Source of the DNA: a virus
DNA length: 37,300 nucleotides
Virus record (IMG/VR): IMGVR_UViG_3300048838_001135
Span: 1-37,300 of that record
Reading direction: 5' to 3' (one strand)
The notes beneath the pieces were generated by a model. The model ran no database searches. It worked only from the letters and a program-made list of their open reading frames with translations, and was not told the origin of the DNA. This document shows, piece after piece, positions 12,313-21,137 of the stretch. The number at the start of each line of letters is the position of its first letter. Position 1 is the stretch's first letter. The translations under genes and the position numbers were made by a program.

Positions 12313-13255
12313 CATTGGTTCAAACTGGACAAGAATTGGTGATCTGCTTCTCGCGGCAGACATGGCAAAATGCTGTGACTGCGATGCCTTTAAGATCCAG
12401 TATTTTTCAGATGCTGATCTTTATGCTCCTGGTGCTGTAAGGCGCAACGACAGGCTTAAGAATACAATCGATCTTGATCTGCTTTGGCGACACTGTAATA
12501 GACTTGGCATTGAATTCATGGCATCGGTTTTCAATCCGGACGACATTGAAGACCTGAACCCATACGTTGAAAGATATAAGGTTGCAAGCGGTGAGGCAAA
12601 GCACTACCGTCTTTTAGAGGAGATCGCAAAAACAGCAAAACCAGTTATCGTGAGCACAGGATGTTACGATGATTTCAACTATCTTGCTGAAATATTTGAA
12701 CCAGATCTTGTGACGCTGCTTTATTGCGTAGCGGAATATCCTGCGAGACTGACTGATATTCGGGTTCTTTCGGACTTGATAAACAATTCACCGTTTAAGG
12801 TTGGGTTCAGTGATCACAGTTATGATCTTGTGGCAACAGCAGAAATTGCGCGAGAATATGGCTGCACAGTGTTCGAACGGCATTTCAATCCATCATATAT
12901 GACATCTCTTGAATCTCCAGATTCAGGTCCTCATGCATTAAACCCATCAGATATGGCCTATTATTGCCGCTATCTAAAACAAAAAGGATCTATTTTTCAG
13001 CCAGATAAAAACACGTATTTTAGAAGACGACCAATCGCCACTGAAAAAATAAGATGCGGTGAAAAGCTGGTTTATGGTCAAAATTGGGATTTTCTGCGGC
13101 CACAAAAAAAAGAACATGACGGCGATATTAACTGGGAATTTCACAATAAAGAACTATTTGCGCAACGCGAAATAGCTTTTGGCGAAAGTTTAAGTTGGAG
13201 TAATTGTGGAATTTGTACCGCACAGTCAGAAACAGAATGCAGTACTACTATCTGA
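12296..13255 (+). CDS. NeuB-family nonulosonic acid synthase
   Basis: The 319-aa product has the NeuB/PseI/LegI signature: ADIGSN (5-10), DAFKIQYF, YKVASGEAKH, KPVIVSTGCY, LLYCVAEYPA, GFSDHS with His174, and FERHFN with His196; these two histidines match the metal ligands of NeuB. Residues about 244-300 (RRRPIATEKIRCGEKLVYGQ to LRPQ) fit the C-terminal antifreeze-like (SAF) domain. The enzyme condenses phosphoenolpyruvate with a six-carbon amino sugar to give a nine-carbon acidic sugar. Length is near the family norm (about 340). It sits between the small terminase region and TerL and overlaps TerL by 50 bases. Which sugar (sialic, pseudaminic or legionaminic type) cannot be told. Confidence 0.88.
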   Translation: MKIIADIGSNWTRIGDLLLAADMAKCCDCDAFKIQYFSDADLYAPGAVRRNDRLKNTIDLDLLWRHCNRLGIEFMASVFNPDDIEDLNPYVERYKVASGEAKHYRLLEEIAKTAKPVIVSTGCYDDFNYLAEIFEPDLVTLLYCVAEYPARLTDIRVLSDLINNSPFKVGFSDHSYDLVATAEIAREYGCTVFERHFNPSYMTSLESPDSGPHALNPSDMAYYCRYLKQKGSIFQPDKNTYFRRRPIATEKIRCGEKLVYGQNWDFLRPQKKEHDGDINWEFHNKELFAQREIAFGESLSWSNCGICTAQSETECSTTI

Positions 13256-14516
13256 CAAGAAAATAACGATAGCAGCTACAGGAATTCAATGGGGCAAAAC
13301 CCTGTGTGGCGTTATGTCCCAGACGATCAAATATTTCACGTTCACAGATAGCCGTGATAATTTTTTGATAACCTGTCCGACTTATAAGATCATGGCACAG
13401 GCAACGCTGCCTGTTTTCAACCAAGTAATGGGGCCGTATGGAAAATGGGACAAGAAAAATGATTGCTTTAGAATTACCGGTGGTGGAACAGTGTGGATCC
13501 GTTCAGGTACAGACCCAGATTCTATCGTTGGTATTACGCGAATTAGATCCATACTGTGTGATGAAGCTGGCAAGTACACACGTTATTTTTGGGATAACAT
13601 CCAGGCCCGTTCAAGTTTTTGTGAAGCCCCAATCCAAATAGTGACAAGCCCATATTCGTTGAACTGGCTTTATTCTGATTTCATCAGAAAATGGCATCAA
13701 AACGACCCGTATATACGCGAACAATGCCTGGTTGTTCAAGCCAATAGCAGCGAAAACCCCTATTTTCCCATGAACGAATACATTCACCGACAGCGCACCA
13801 TGGAAAAACGAAGATTCAACATGATCTATGGCGGCCAGTTTGAACGTGCCGAAGGGCTCGTCTATGACTGTTTTAACGAGGAAATCCATGTCATAGATCC
13901 AATCGCAATTCCTGAAGATGCTAGGATCCTTTGCGGTGTTGACTGGGGCTATACCGATCCATTCGTTCTTCTCGTATTTGCAATCACAAGAGACGGTATG
14001 CGCTACATCATAGCAGAACATGTTAAAACTGGATGCCGACTACCAGAAATGGTGATGGCGGCAGTGCGATTTAGAGATCTCTATAACATTGAAGAATTTC
14101 ATTGCGACCCTTCACGGCCAGAATATATCAAAGAATTTTGTTTTCATGGTCTTATGGCGATGGGGGCTATCAACGACATTGAAATTGGAATCGAGGAAAC
14201 ATACACTCTTATTAAAAATGATCGTCTTAAGGTTTTCCGAAGCTGCGTAAACACAATTGACGAGGAATCGACTTATCATTATCCAGAACCAAAAGATCTT
14301 AAACCCGATCAGGATGGGAAAGATATGCTACCGGTAGACAGCAACAATCACTGCATGGACGCAAAAAGATACGTAGTGATGGCATCGGTTGATATCGAAC
14401 GAACAGTTCCGATAAAAAGACCAGGATATGATGAGAAATATGATTGGCAGATGCATCATGCCGATCGCATTAAAAAACTTCTCAAGAAAAAGAAGGAGTA
14501 CACGTACAATGCCTAG
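13206..14516 (+). CDS. terL: Terminase large subunit
   Basis: The 436-aa product is the ATP-driven DNA packaging motor and headful/end-cutting nuclease. The upstream FVPHSQKQ region precedes a Walker A-like GIQWGKT (26-32). Walker B is SILCDEA (Asp119-Glu120) and the coupling motif is TSPY (147-150). The nuclease begins at GVDWGYTDP with Asp246, continues with HCDPSRPEY, and ends with HCMDAKRYVVM. The start is GTG 13206 with GGAG 5 bases upstream; the Q-motif fit supports it despite the 50-base overlap with the NeuB-like gene. All usual motifs are present. Confidence 0.93.
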   Translation: MEFVPHSQKQNAVLLSDKKITIAATGIQWGKTLCGVMSQTIKYFTFTDSRDNFLITCPTYKIMAQATLPVFNQVMGPYGKWDKKNDCFRITGGGTVWIRSGTDPDSIVGITRIRSILCDEAGKYTRYFWDNIQARSSFCEAPIQIVTSPYSLNWLYSDFIRKWHQNDPYIREQCLVVQANSSENPYFPMNEYIHRQRTMEKRRFNMIYGGQFERAEGLVYDCFNEEIHVIDPIAIPEDARILCGVDWGYTDPFVLLVFAITRDGMRYIIAEHVKTGCRLPEMVMAAVRFRDLYNIEEFHCDPSRPEYIKEFCFHGLMAMGAINDIEIGIEETYTLIKNDRLKVFRSCVNTIDEESTYHYPEPKDLKPDQDGKDMLPVDSNNHCMDAKRYVVMASVDIERTVPIKRPGYDEKYDWQMHHADRIKKLLKKKKEYTYNA

Positions 14517-14907
14517 CTACCCATACGAATGCCCGAAATGCGAAAGCCAATTTGACGCATATAAAAACTTTGAGGATATCGATAGACTTGAAGAATGTCC
14601 AAATTGTGGTATGCTTTTGGATAAGGATTGTCGTAAGATAGCGCGTGTTTATTTCACAGGTGAAAAACCTTTTGACCCTTACTACTGTCCTGGCCTCGGA
14701 TCTGTCGTTACGAGCAAAGCCGAACGACAACGACTAGCCAAATCGCGCGGACTGCAAGAAGTTGGCAATGAGCCAGTAGAAAACATACATCGGCATTTCG
14801 ACAGTGAACGTGATCGAAAATGCGAAAACAGATGGAAAGAGTTTTCTGAACCGGTAACGCTGAGGAGCGATGATGGCGGGGATCCAGCAACAACAGACAG
14901 CTTATGA
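14509..14907 (+). CDS. FmdB-like zinc-ribbon protein
   Basis: The 132-aa product from ATG 14509 (AAGGAG upstream) opens PSYPYECPKCESQFDAYKNF and continues with ECPNCG, the CxxC...CxxC zinc ribbon of the FmdB family. The rest is polar, with a second Cys region (DPYYCPGLG). Such proteins are common next to TerL or portal in phages; their role is unknown, possibly in regulating late genes or DNA handling. It overlaps TerL by 8 bases and portal by 38. Confidence 0.75.
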   Translation: MPSYPYECPKCESQFDAYKNFEDIDRLEECPNCGMLLDKDCRKIARVYFTGEKPFDPYYCPGLGSVVTSKAERQRLAKSRGLQEVGNEPVENIHRHFDSERDRKCENRWKEFSEPVTLRSDDGGDPATTDSL

Positions 14908-16708
14908 CAGTCAATTTAACAGCGTCTCGTACGGCAATCCCGATGTTCCGAAAGAAGAACAAGATCTCGTAAAATCAATAATGCAAGAATTTTTCCGCTA
15001 TAAGCGCCATCGTTCTCTTTATGACAAACGATGGCTTGACTATTACTATCTTTTTCGCGGAAAACAGTGGTCAGCAAAGCGTCCATCGTGGTTATCTGGC
15101 GAAATCGTAAATATGATTTGGCAAACAATACAAAGTCAGGCACCACTTCAAACGGACGCTAGGCCCAAATTCTCGTTTTTGCCTATGGATCCTACCGACA
15201 GAGATTTTGCCCAGATTCTTGACAAAGTATCAGATGCTGATTGGGAACGTTACAATTGGCTGCAAGTCGTGCTTGCGACTATTCTTGATGGCTATTTGTA
15301 TGGCACTGGCTTTAGTCATATGCTATACGATCATGACTATAATTATGGGATGGGAGCACCGCTTTACGAGAACTGTGATCCTTTTTACTGCTACCCAGAC
15401 CCATCGTGCAACAATATCAACGATAGCAAATCCGAAGGTTTCTTTTACGCATACCCAGAGCATACCAATCGCCTACGTAGAAAATATCCTGCAAAAGCCC
15501 ACCTTATAAAGCCTGATATCGTTGATTCGCTTTTGAAAAAGCGCACAGATCTTGGTTCTGCCAAATTTAATGACTGGCGATCATCAACCGCACAGCTTGC
15601 AGCAATAAACTATGATGATTGGGACAATAATTGCCAAGATCGAACACTCGTTATCTATGCTTATCTCAAGCCACAAGATGTTGATCAGCAGGAACAAAAA
15701 ACCGTGGATGATGCTGGCAACGAGATCAACAAATATATCGTCAAGAAAAAATATCCGAGGGGTCGCCATTTAGTCATCGCAAATGGTGCCATCCTGCATG
15801 ACGGCCCACTGCCCTACGCAGATGGGCTAATTCCTTACAGCAAGTACAATAACTACGTTTTGCCGCGAGAATTTTATGGTGTAAGTGAGGTTGAACAGCT
15901 TGAAAATCCACAAATGGTTTTCAACAAAATCCTGTGCTTTGCTCTTGACTGTCTTGCATTGACTGGAAATCCAATTTGGGTTGTCGATTTCAACTCACGG
16001 GTTGATACCGATAATTTGACCAATGCCCCCGGTGGTGTTGTCAGTAAAACCCCCGGATCCGAAGTTAGACGTGAGCAAGGAATGCCTCTAAATCCAGGAT
16101 TCCTGCAAATCCTTGACCGTATGGTTGGCTGGTTTAATACCGTGAGCGGGCAAAGCGAATTTTCAGAGGGCAATGCCCCCGGTGGTGTTACGGCAGCCAG
16201 TGCGATCGAACAGCTGATCAATGCATCGCGGGTCAGGATCCGACAAAAGCAACGCAATCTTGACGCATATCTTAAGGATGTTGGTCAGCAATACATAAAC
16301 CGCATTTTCGAGTTTTACTCGGCACCGCGCGTTTTTCGCGTGACCAACGATCAAGGGGCTAGCCAATACTTTAAGATGGAAGTCGAAAGCCAAGAGGATG
16401 GCGGAAAAGTCGCTAGGGTACAGGAATATATCGAAACAGAAAATGGTGATGTTATTGAAGGCGATGTTCGCAAATTTATCGTCTCTGGTGAATTCGACAT
16501 TCGCGTTAAAACTGGTTCTGACATGCCTTTTGAAATTGCCGATATAGAAAGAAAGTCGCTTGCACTATTTGATCGTGGCATTATCGATGAAGAAGAAGTA
16601 TTAACAAAGTTGGAATATCCAAATAAAGACAAGGTCCTTGAACGTCTCGCTGCCCGCAAAGAGGCAATGGCACAGCAAGAGGCTCAGTCACAACAAGGAG
16701 CGCAGTAA
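14870..16708 (+). CDS. Portal protein
   Basis: The 612-aa product follows TerL and the zinc ribbon. It has features of podovirus portals: N-terminal helices (YKRHRSLYDKRWLDYYYLFR), SGEIVNMIWQTIQSQAP leading to the wing region, an early DGYLYGTGF, EQLENPQMVFNKILCFALDC before the stem, and APGGVTAASAIEQLINASR in the long crown-side helices, ending in a Gln/Ala tail. Portals form the dodecameric DNA channel at one capsid vertex. The start is ATG 14870 or 14873 after GAGGAG; the 14870 start gives MMAG. The size fits P22/T7-like groups. Confidence 0.88.
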   Translation: MMAGIQQQQTAYDSQFNSVSYGNPDVPKEEQDLVKSIMQEFFRYKRHRSLYDKRWLDYYYLFRGKQWSAKRPSWLSGEIVNMIWQTIQSQAPLQTDARPKFSFLPMDPTDRDFAQILDKVSDADWERYNWLQVVLATILDGYLYGTGFSHMLYDHDYNYGMGAPLYENCDPFYCYPDPSCNNINDSKSEGFFYAYPEHTNRLRRKYPAKAHLIKPDIVDSLLKKRTDLGSAKFNDWRSSTAQLAAINYDDWDNNCQDRTLVIYAYLKPQDVDQQEQKTVDDAGNEINKYIVKKKYPRGRHLVIANGAILHDGPLPYADGLIPYSKYNNYVLPREFYGVSEVEQLENPQMVFNKILCFALDCLALTGNPIWVVDFNSRVDTDNLTNAPGGVVSKTPGSEVRREQGMPLNPGFLQILDRMVGWFNTVSGQSEFSEGNAPGGVTAASAIEQLINASRVRIRQKQRNLDAYLKDVGQQYINRIFEFYSAPRVFRVTNDQGASQYFKMEVESQEDGGKVARVQEYIETENGDVIEGDVRKFIVSGEFDIRVKTGSDMPFEIADIERKSLALFDRGIIDEEEVLTKLEYPNKDKVLERLAARKEAMAQQEAQSQQGAQ

Positions 16709-16710
16709 AA

Positions 16711-17028
16711 ATGGCTGAAATGGATCCCAATCAAATGCAAGGTGGTGCTGGTGGTGAAGGCGGTGGGACACCATCTGCCGGTGAAATCATAGCGAATGTT
16801 GATACGCTACTAAGCGTTTTGTCAGAAGCGATCATGACGGGGCCAGCACCGGACGAAATCAAGCAACGCATGGCTGCACTGCAAGAGGAATTTAGATCGA
16901 TCATCACAGCTGTGTCGCAACAATCGCAGCAAGGCGGTGGTGGTGCTGCTGCTGGCGGTGGGCAAAGATCTGGCGGCATGAATCCACAACCAGTTCGCGG
17001 CCAGGGAACACCATCAGGAATGTATTAA
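16711..17028 (+). CDS. Gly-rich small head-region protein
   Basis: The 105-aa product begins two bases after the portal stop (ribosome site AAGGAG inside the portal end). Gly-rich ends (GGAGGEGGG; GGGGAAAGGG) flank a helical core (ISANVDTLL-like, then IKQRMAALQEEFRSIITAVS). This organisation occurs in small proteins between portal and scaffold. It may assist scaffold or portal assembly; not recognised. Confidence 0.6.
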   Translation: MAEMDPNQMQGGAGGEGGGTPSAGEIIANVDTLLSVLSEAIMTGPAPDEIKQRMAALQEEFRSIITAVSQQSQQGGGGAAAGGGQRSGGMNPQPVRGQGTPSGMY

Positions 17029-17056
17029 TATTATTATTTTTGGGTGATTTTATTTT

Positions 17057-17971
17057 ATGGATGAAACGAATTTAGTTAATGAAATGACAAATGCATTGCA
17101 ATCGGGTCAACTAGATCAATCTGGTTCAAGCCCGCAGCAACAAGCAGGTCAAAATGTGCCATCGTGGGCGGCAGATCCCAATCTTGGCTATGATCCAAAC
17201 TATAAGATCAAGTACAAAGCCAGCGGCAAAGATCTCGAAGAACCGATGAGCATGATATTGCAGAGAGCCCAACGCGGTTATGACTATGCTCAACTTGTGA
17301 ACGAACACAAGCAGCGAGAGACAGCGATTGGGCAACGAGAACAACAATTGAGGGAATTAGAGACTAAGTGGAAACCCTACGAAGACTTTGCAACGCAAAA
17401 TCCTCAGTGGGCAGATCACGTCAGACAAGCATGGGAAAACCGCTATGGTTTTTCAGCCTCTGGTGCACAGTCAATGGCTCCCCAGCAAACTGAACAGCTT
17501 AATTCTTCGCTGCCGCCAGAACTGGCGAAAGAGATTTCGGATCTTCGGTCATTCAGGGATGAATATCTGCAGGAACGAAAACTACGCGAAGAAGAAAAGC
17601 AACAAGAGGCTCTTAATTCTGAAATCGATGGCGTAAGAAAGCAATATGCCGATATTGATTTCGGGTATACGGATCCAGCTACCGGAAAATCGCTTGAAAT
17701 GCAAGTACTCGAACATGGCATAAGACGAGGGATCAACTCGTTCGCTGCTGCTTTTAGAGACTTTTACCACGATCAATTGATTGCCAGGGCTGAGATGCGA
17801 GCAAAAGAGCAAATCCTGAAAGATCAGCAAGGCAAAATAAAGCAAGGCTTTGTTGCCGAAAGCAACAATAACATGATGGCTGCGAACACTCCCCAGACCG
17901 GGCAGTTAAAATCGCGCAGCTATGAAGACCTACTGCGACAGGGTGTTGCAGATTTAGGTATTCAGTTTTAA
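17057..17971 (+). CDS. Scaffold protein
   Basis: The 304-aa product is highly charged and Gln/Glu-rich with long helices (NEHKQRETAIGQREQQLREL; LREEEKQQEALNSEIDGVRK). It has a short ordered start (YKIKYKASGKDLEEPM) and a basic C-terminus near KSRSYEDLLRQGVADLG. This is typical of a procapsid scaffold and it precedes the coat gene directly, as in most podoviruses. Scaffolds guide coat assembly and leave before DNA entry. The ribosome site is weak (GGGTG). Confidence 0.82.
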   Translation: MDETNLVNEMTNALQSGQLDQSGSSPQQQAGQNVPSWAADPNLGYDPNYKIKYKASGKDLEEPMSMILQRAQRGYDYAQLVNEHKQRETAIGQREQQLRELETKWKPYEDFATQNPQWADHVRQAWENRYGFSASGAQSMAPQQTEQLNSSLPPELAKEISDLRSFRDEYLQERKLREEEKQQEALNSEIDGVRKQYADIDFGYTDPATGKSLEMQVLEHGIRRGINSFAAAFRDFYHDQLIARAEMRAKEQILKDQQGKIKQGFVAESNNNMMAANTPQTGQLKSRSYEDLLRQGVADLGIQF

Positions 17972-17994
17972 CAAAGGAAAGGAAAGGAAAGCCA

Positions 17995-18912
17995 ATGGCA
18001 GTATCAGTTGACCAGCTAACGGCATTGACCCATCGTTACATCCAGCCAAAGCTGCACGACAACATTTTCGATACCAATCCACTTTTGAACAAGATTCTCA
18101 AAAGCGGACAGTACAAATCACTTTCTGGCGGGACCACGATTGATCTACCGCTTAACTACGCGCAAGGCGCTGGCGGTTGGTTCGCTGGGGCTGATTCCCT
18201 CTTGACGAACGATGTAGAGAACATCTCGGTCGCTCGCTACAATTGGGCATCTGTCTATTCACCCATCGCTATTTCAGAAGAAGACATTCTGAAAAATGGC
18301 GGTGATGCTGGCGTTATCAAGCTTTTGGCTGCAAAGAGCCAAATTGCTGAAAAGACGATCAAGGATTTGGTTGGCACAGGTCTTTATTCCGATGGCACCA
18401 ACACAAAGTCTATCGTTGGTCTTAGAGATCTTGTCGCTGTCGATCAGACAGTTGGCGGTATCTCTCAGTCAACAAACTCATGGTGGCAAGCGCAAGTGGA
18501 CAGCACCACGACAACGCTGACCATTTCAGCGGTAAATACGCTGTATGAACTGGCATCGATCGACAGTAAACCGAATTTGATCGTGAGCTCTCGCGCGCTT
18601 TACAATTCGTTTTACAATCTTCTGCAACCGCAGCAAAGATTCTATGACGACACGACCGCAAAGGCCGGTTTCCAGAATCTAATGCTTAATGGCGCAGTGT
18701 GGATGAGCGATTCTCATTGTCCCGCTTATCATGCCTTTGGCTTGACACTTGAGGACATTCACTTGTTCTATCATCCAGAAATGAATTTCTCGACCGATCC
18801 GTTCCAGAGCCCAATCAACCAACGCGTCCGGACAAGCCGCGTCACTTGGATGGGATGCCTTGCATCGTCGAACAACCGTAAACATTTCAAGCTAAGCGCA
18901 ATAACCGCTTAA
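17995..18912 (+). CDS. Major capsid protein
   Basis: The 305-aa product is HK97-fold-like by layout. The N-terminus (DQLTALTHRYIQPKLHDNIF) and DTNPLLNKILKSGQYKSLSG precede the beta-rich part with SVARYNWASVYSPIAISEED, where many coat proteins have similar Tyr-Asn-Trp segments. DLVGTGLYSDG and a C-terminal region (RTSRVTWMGCLASSNNRKHF) complete it. It has the strongest purine-rich ribosome site of the block (AAAGGAAAGGAAAG). Place after scaffold and before a decoration candidate confirms the call. Confidence 0.87.
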   Translation: MAVSVDQLTALTHRYIQPKLHDNIFDTNPLLNKILKSGQYKSLSGGTTIDLPLNYAQGAGGWFAGADSLLTNDVENISVARYNWASVYSPIAISEEDILKNGGDAGVIKLLAAKSQIAEKTIKDLVGTGLYSDGTNTKSIVGLRDLVAVDQTVGGISQSTNSWWQAQVDSTTTTLTISAVNTLYELASIDSKPNLIVSSRALYNSFYNLLQPQQRFYDDTTAKAGFQNLMLNGAVWMSDSHCPAYHAFGLTLEDIHLFYHPEMNFSTDPFQSPINQRVRTSRVTWMGCLASSNNRKHFKLSAITA

Positions 18913-18934
18913 GAAGAAAGGGAAAGGTGAAAAT

Positions 18935-19408
18935 ATGAGTTTTAATTTCCCACCAAAGATTCTTTTGACTAGCCTCAGTGCCGTTGTTAGTGCTCGCAGT
19001 GCTAACAGCCCAGAAGTTGGCGACAGAATGTGGTACGAAGGAAAAGAGTACATTTACGTATACAATGAAGGAACAACCCAAGCATCTCCTGGCTACGGTC
19101 TAACACCCGTTGCCGCGAGTGCAACATCGCCTTACACTTGCACGGTGTCGTCTAACAGCGGTTCCCCGCTTGTAGGTGTTGTCTACAATGCTACGCTGAC
19201 CACTGCGACTTACGGTTGGGTTGTGAGCAAAGGCACTGTTCCAGTACTACCTGGTGCATCGTATGCCGTTGGAACCCCGTTGACGCTTGATCTTAACGGA
19301 GTTTTCGTCACTGCAATCGTTACGGCAATTCATTGCCATCAAGCGATCGCAACCGTAACCGGTGTGACTGGCACTGCTACCAGTGCTCACGTTTACGGCA
19401 ATCTTTAA
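18935..19408 (+). CDS. Capsid decoration or head-surface protein candidate
   Basis: The 157-aa product is rich in Ser, Thr, Ala and Gly, with short strands separated by turns (SPEVGDRMWYEGKEYIYVYN; VTAIHCHQAIATVTGVTG). The position after the coat gene is where decoration proteins usually lie, and the all-beta character fits. It is followed directly by the Maf-like glycosyltransferase, so its exposed Ser/Thr residues are natural candidates for sugar attachment. That last point is inference. Confidence 0.55.
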   Translation: MSFNFPPKILLTSLSAVVSARSANSPEVGDRMWYEGKEYIYVYNEGTTQASPGYGLTPVAASATSPYTCTVSSNSGSPLVGVVYNATLTTATYGWVVSKGTVPVLPGASYAVGTPLTLDLNGVFVTAIVTAIHCHQAIATVTGVTGTATSAHVYGNL

Positions 19409-19438
19409 CCGCTGAAAGCGAGGTTTATTATTAATATT

Positions 19439-20473
19439 ATGAGGACATCCAACATCATTCTGGAATTGCAGCCCTATACGAACCAGATCGCTTTCACGCC
19501 AAAGCAGATGTATGCTAATGCGTGTTCAAGCGATGCAGAAACGCTGAATCGTTGGCTCGACACTTGGTTGTCAAATATCTCTGAAAATCAAAAAAGATTT
19601 GGTCCTTTCAAGGAGAATTCTGTGGGTTCTCTTTGGAAATCCAAAGAGGGATTGCCCTGCATCATAGCCGGTGCAGGGCCGTCACTCACTAACAACATTC
19701 ACCTTCTGAAAGACAGGCCATCGTGGTTACCGTTAGTATCGTGTCTCCATTCTTTCCATGCCATGGAGGATGCCGATGCGCGAGTTGATTATTATGTCAC
19801 ACTTGATGCTGGTACAGACATTACGACAGAGGAAGTTACAGAAGGCGGAAAAAAACCAGAAATCGAGTACTGGGAAAAAACAAAAGAAAAAACCTTGATC
19901 GCATTTATCGGAACAAGCCCAAAGCTTATTGAAAAATGGCAGGGCAAAATCCTTTGGTATAATGCTCCTGTTCCTGGCGGCAAGTACAAAGACGAATGCG
20001 ATAAGATCGAACCGTTTAATTGCTGGGTAAGCAACGGTGGTCATGTTCTTGGTGCATGTTTTTACATCGCAAAGGCATGGCTAGGATGTCCGACAACGCT
20101 GTTTATCGGTGCTGATTTTGCGTTTTCAAATCGCGACAAGGTTCGGTTCCATGCATGGGACAGTAAATATGATGCGAACATCGGGCAGACAATCCGATGG
20201 GTTGATATTTGGGGCAATAGCGTTAAAACGTGGCCGAGCTATTGGAATTTTGCCCAGTGGTGGGCATATGTCAGTAAAACTTTGCCAGGGACCTATGTTA
20301 ATTGCTCAGAGGACGGTATTTTAGGCGCATTTCGCGAAGGAAATCTCGATTCAATTCAGCAAAAATCTCTGGCCGAAATGCTCGAAATTTATAAACTTCA
20401 TGACAGATTTGCGCATCAGGCTACAAAACCAGATGAGTTTTTGGATCCTGATAGCAAGTTTATTCTAATCTAA
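19439..20473 (+). CDS. DUF115/Maf-type (6-hydroxymethylpterin kinase MptE-like) glycosyltransferase
   Basis: The 344-aa product has the DUF115 signature: CIIAGAGPSLTNNI (74-87) near the start, YYVTLDAG (118-125), SNGGHVLGACFYIAKAWLGC (198-217) and FIGADFAFSN (222-231). Members include the flagellin Maf/PseE transferases of Campylobacter and relatives, which attach nonulosonic acids to Ser/Thr; other members are MptE-like pterin kinases. Here the Maf reading is favoured because the genome also has NeuB- and CMP-sugar-synthetase-like enzymes. It lies among head/tail genes, suggesting a virion protein as acceptor. The ribosome site is far (GAGG, about 16 bases) and AT-rich, so expression may be low. 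Confidence 0.75.
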   Translation: MRTSNIILELQPYTNQIAFTPKQMYANACSSDAETLNRWLDTWLSNISENQKRFGPFKENSVGSLWKSKEGLPCIIAGAGPSLTNNIHLLKDRPSWLPLVSCLHSFHAMEDADARVDYYVTLDAGTDITTEEVTEGGKKPEIEYWEKTKEKTLIAFIGTSPKLIEKWQGKILWYNAPVPGGKYKDECDKIEPFNCWVSNGGHVLGACFYIAKAWLGCPTTLFIGADFAFSNRDKVRFHAWDSKYDANIGQTIRWVDIWGNSVKTWPSYWNFAQWWAYVSKTLPGTYVNCSEDGILGAFREGNLDSIQQKSLAEMLEIYKLHDRFAHQATKPDEFLDPDSKFILI

Positions 20474-20492
20474 AAAAAAGGGGAGATATTCG

Positions 20493-20759
20493 ATGGCATT
20501 TACACTTACCCAGACGCAACAAACAGTGTTCGGAAATCAACGTGTGTTGCAGGGCGAAGTCACGGCAGATAATACTAGCGGTTATGTCGATAGCGGTTTT
20601 GATCACATTTATCATGCCCAAGTCAGTGCAAAAAGCCAGACAACGGGCTGTAGAATTCTACTTAACTCGCTGCCATCTGGAACTGCAACGGCAGGTTATC
20701 TGGCGTTTTCAAGTACGACTAGCGGTGATGTTTTTTACGTAACAATTTACGGACGGTGA
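20493..20759 (+). CDS. Small beta-rich virion protein
   Basis: The 88-aa product starts at ATG 20493 after GGGGAGA. It is Thr/Gly/Ser-rich and all-beta in appearance (VLQGEVTADNTSGYVDSGFD; GYLAFSSTTSGDVFYVTIYG). It lies in the head-completion region between the Maf-like gene and adaptor. Pattern and size fit a minor head, spike or decoration protein. Family unknown. Confidence 0.6.
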   Translation: MAFTLTQTQQTVFGNQRVLQGEVTADNTSGYVDSGFDHIYHAQVSAKSQTTGCRILLNSLPSGTATAGYLAFSSTTSGDVFYVTIYGR

Positions 20760-20765
20760 TTTGAC

Positions 20766-21119
20766 ATGACAATTGGGCCAGTAAAAGCTTTTGCTGTCAC
20801 AGCAGCATCCGGATCGACTTACACAAGCGCGGTTGATCTTGGTGGTGCTTATGGCAAGTATCTTTTCATCATCCCGACAATGACTTCTGGATCTGATCTT
20901 GGTCTTTTGGTTTCTGATCTTGAAGACGGGACTTTTAGGCGACTTTATGCAATGGCGCAAGCGACACCAACATTCACGGTCGCAGCCATGAATTTTGATT
21001 CAGCTGTCACCAATTGCGCAATTCCGATCGATCTTGCTGCGCAGTTCATCAAAGTCGAAATCAAGTCGGCAATGACAGCCTCGACAGCAGAATTTAAGTT
21101 TATTTGTTGTTCAAATTAA
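20766..21119 (+). CDS. Small beta-rich virion protein
   Basis: The 117-aa product begins 6 bases after the previous gene. It has PVKAFAVTAASGSTYTSAVD, YLFIIPTMTSGSDLGLLVSD and FIKVEIKSAMTASTAEFKF, alternating strands with Ser/Thr/Ala turns. It looks like a jelly-roll-type surface protein related in style to the 88-aa neighbour. Probably a minor capsid or head-decoration component. Not assigned to a family. Confidence 0.6.
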   Translation: MTIGPVKAFAVTAASGSTYTSAVDLGGAYGKYLFIIPTMTSGSDLGLLVSDLEDGTFRRLYAMAQATPTFTVAAMNFDSAVTNCAIPIDLAAQFIKVEIKSAMTASTAEFKFICCSN

Positions 21120-21137
21120 CAAAGGATTATTATTTAT

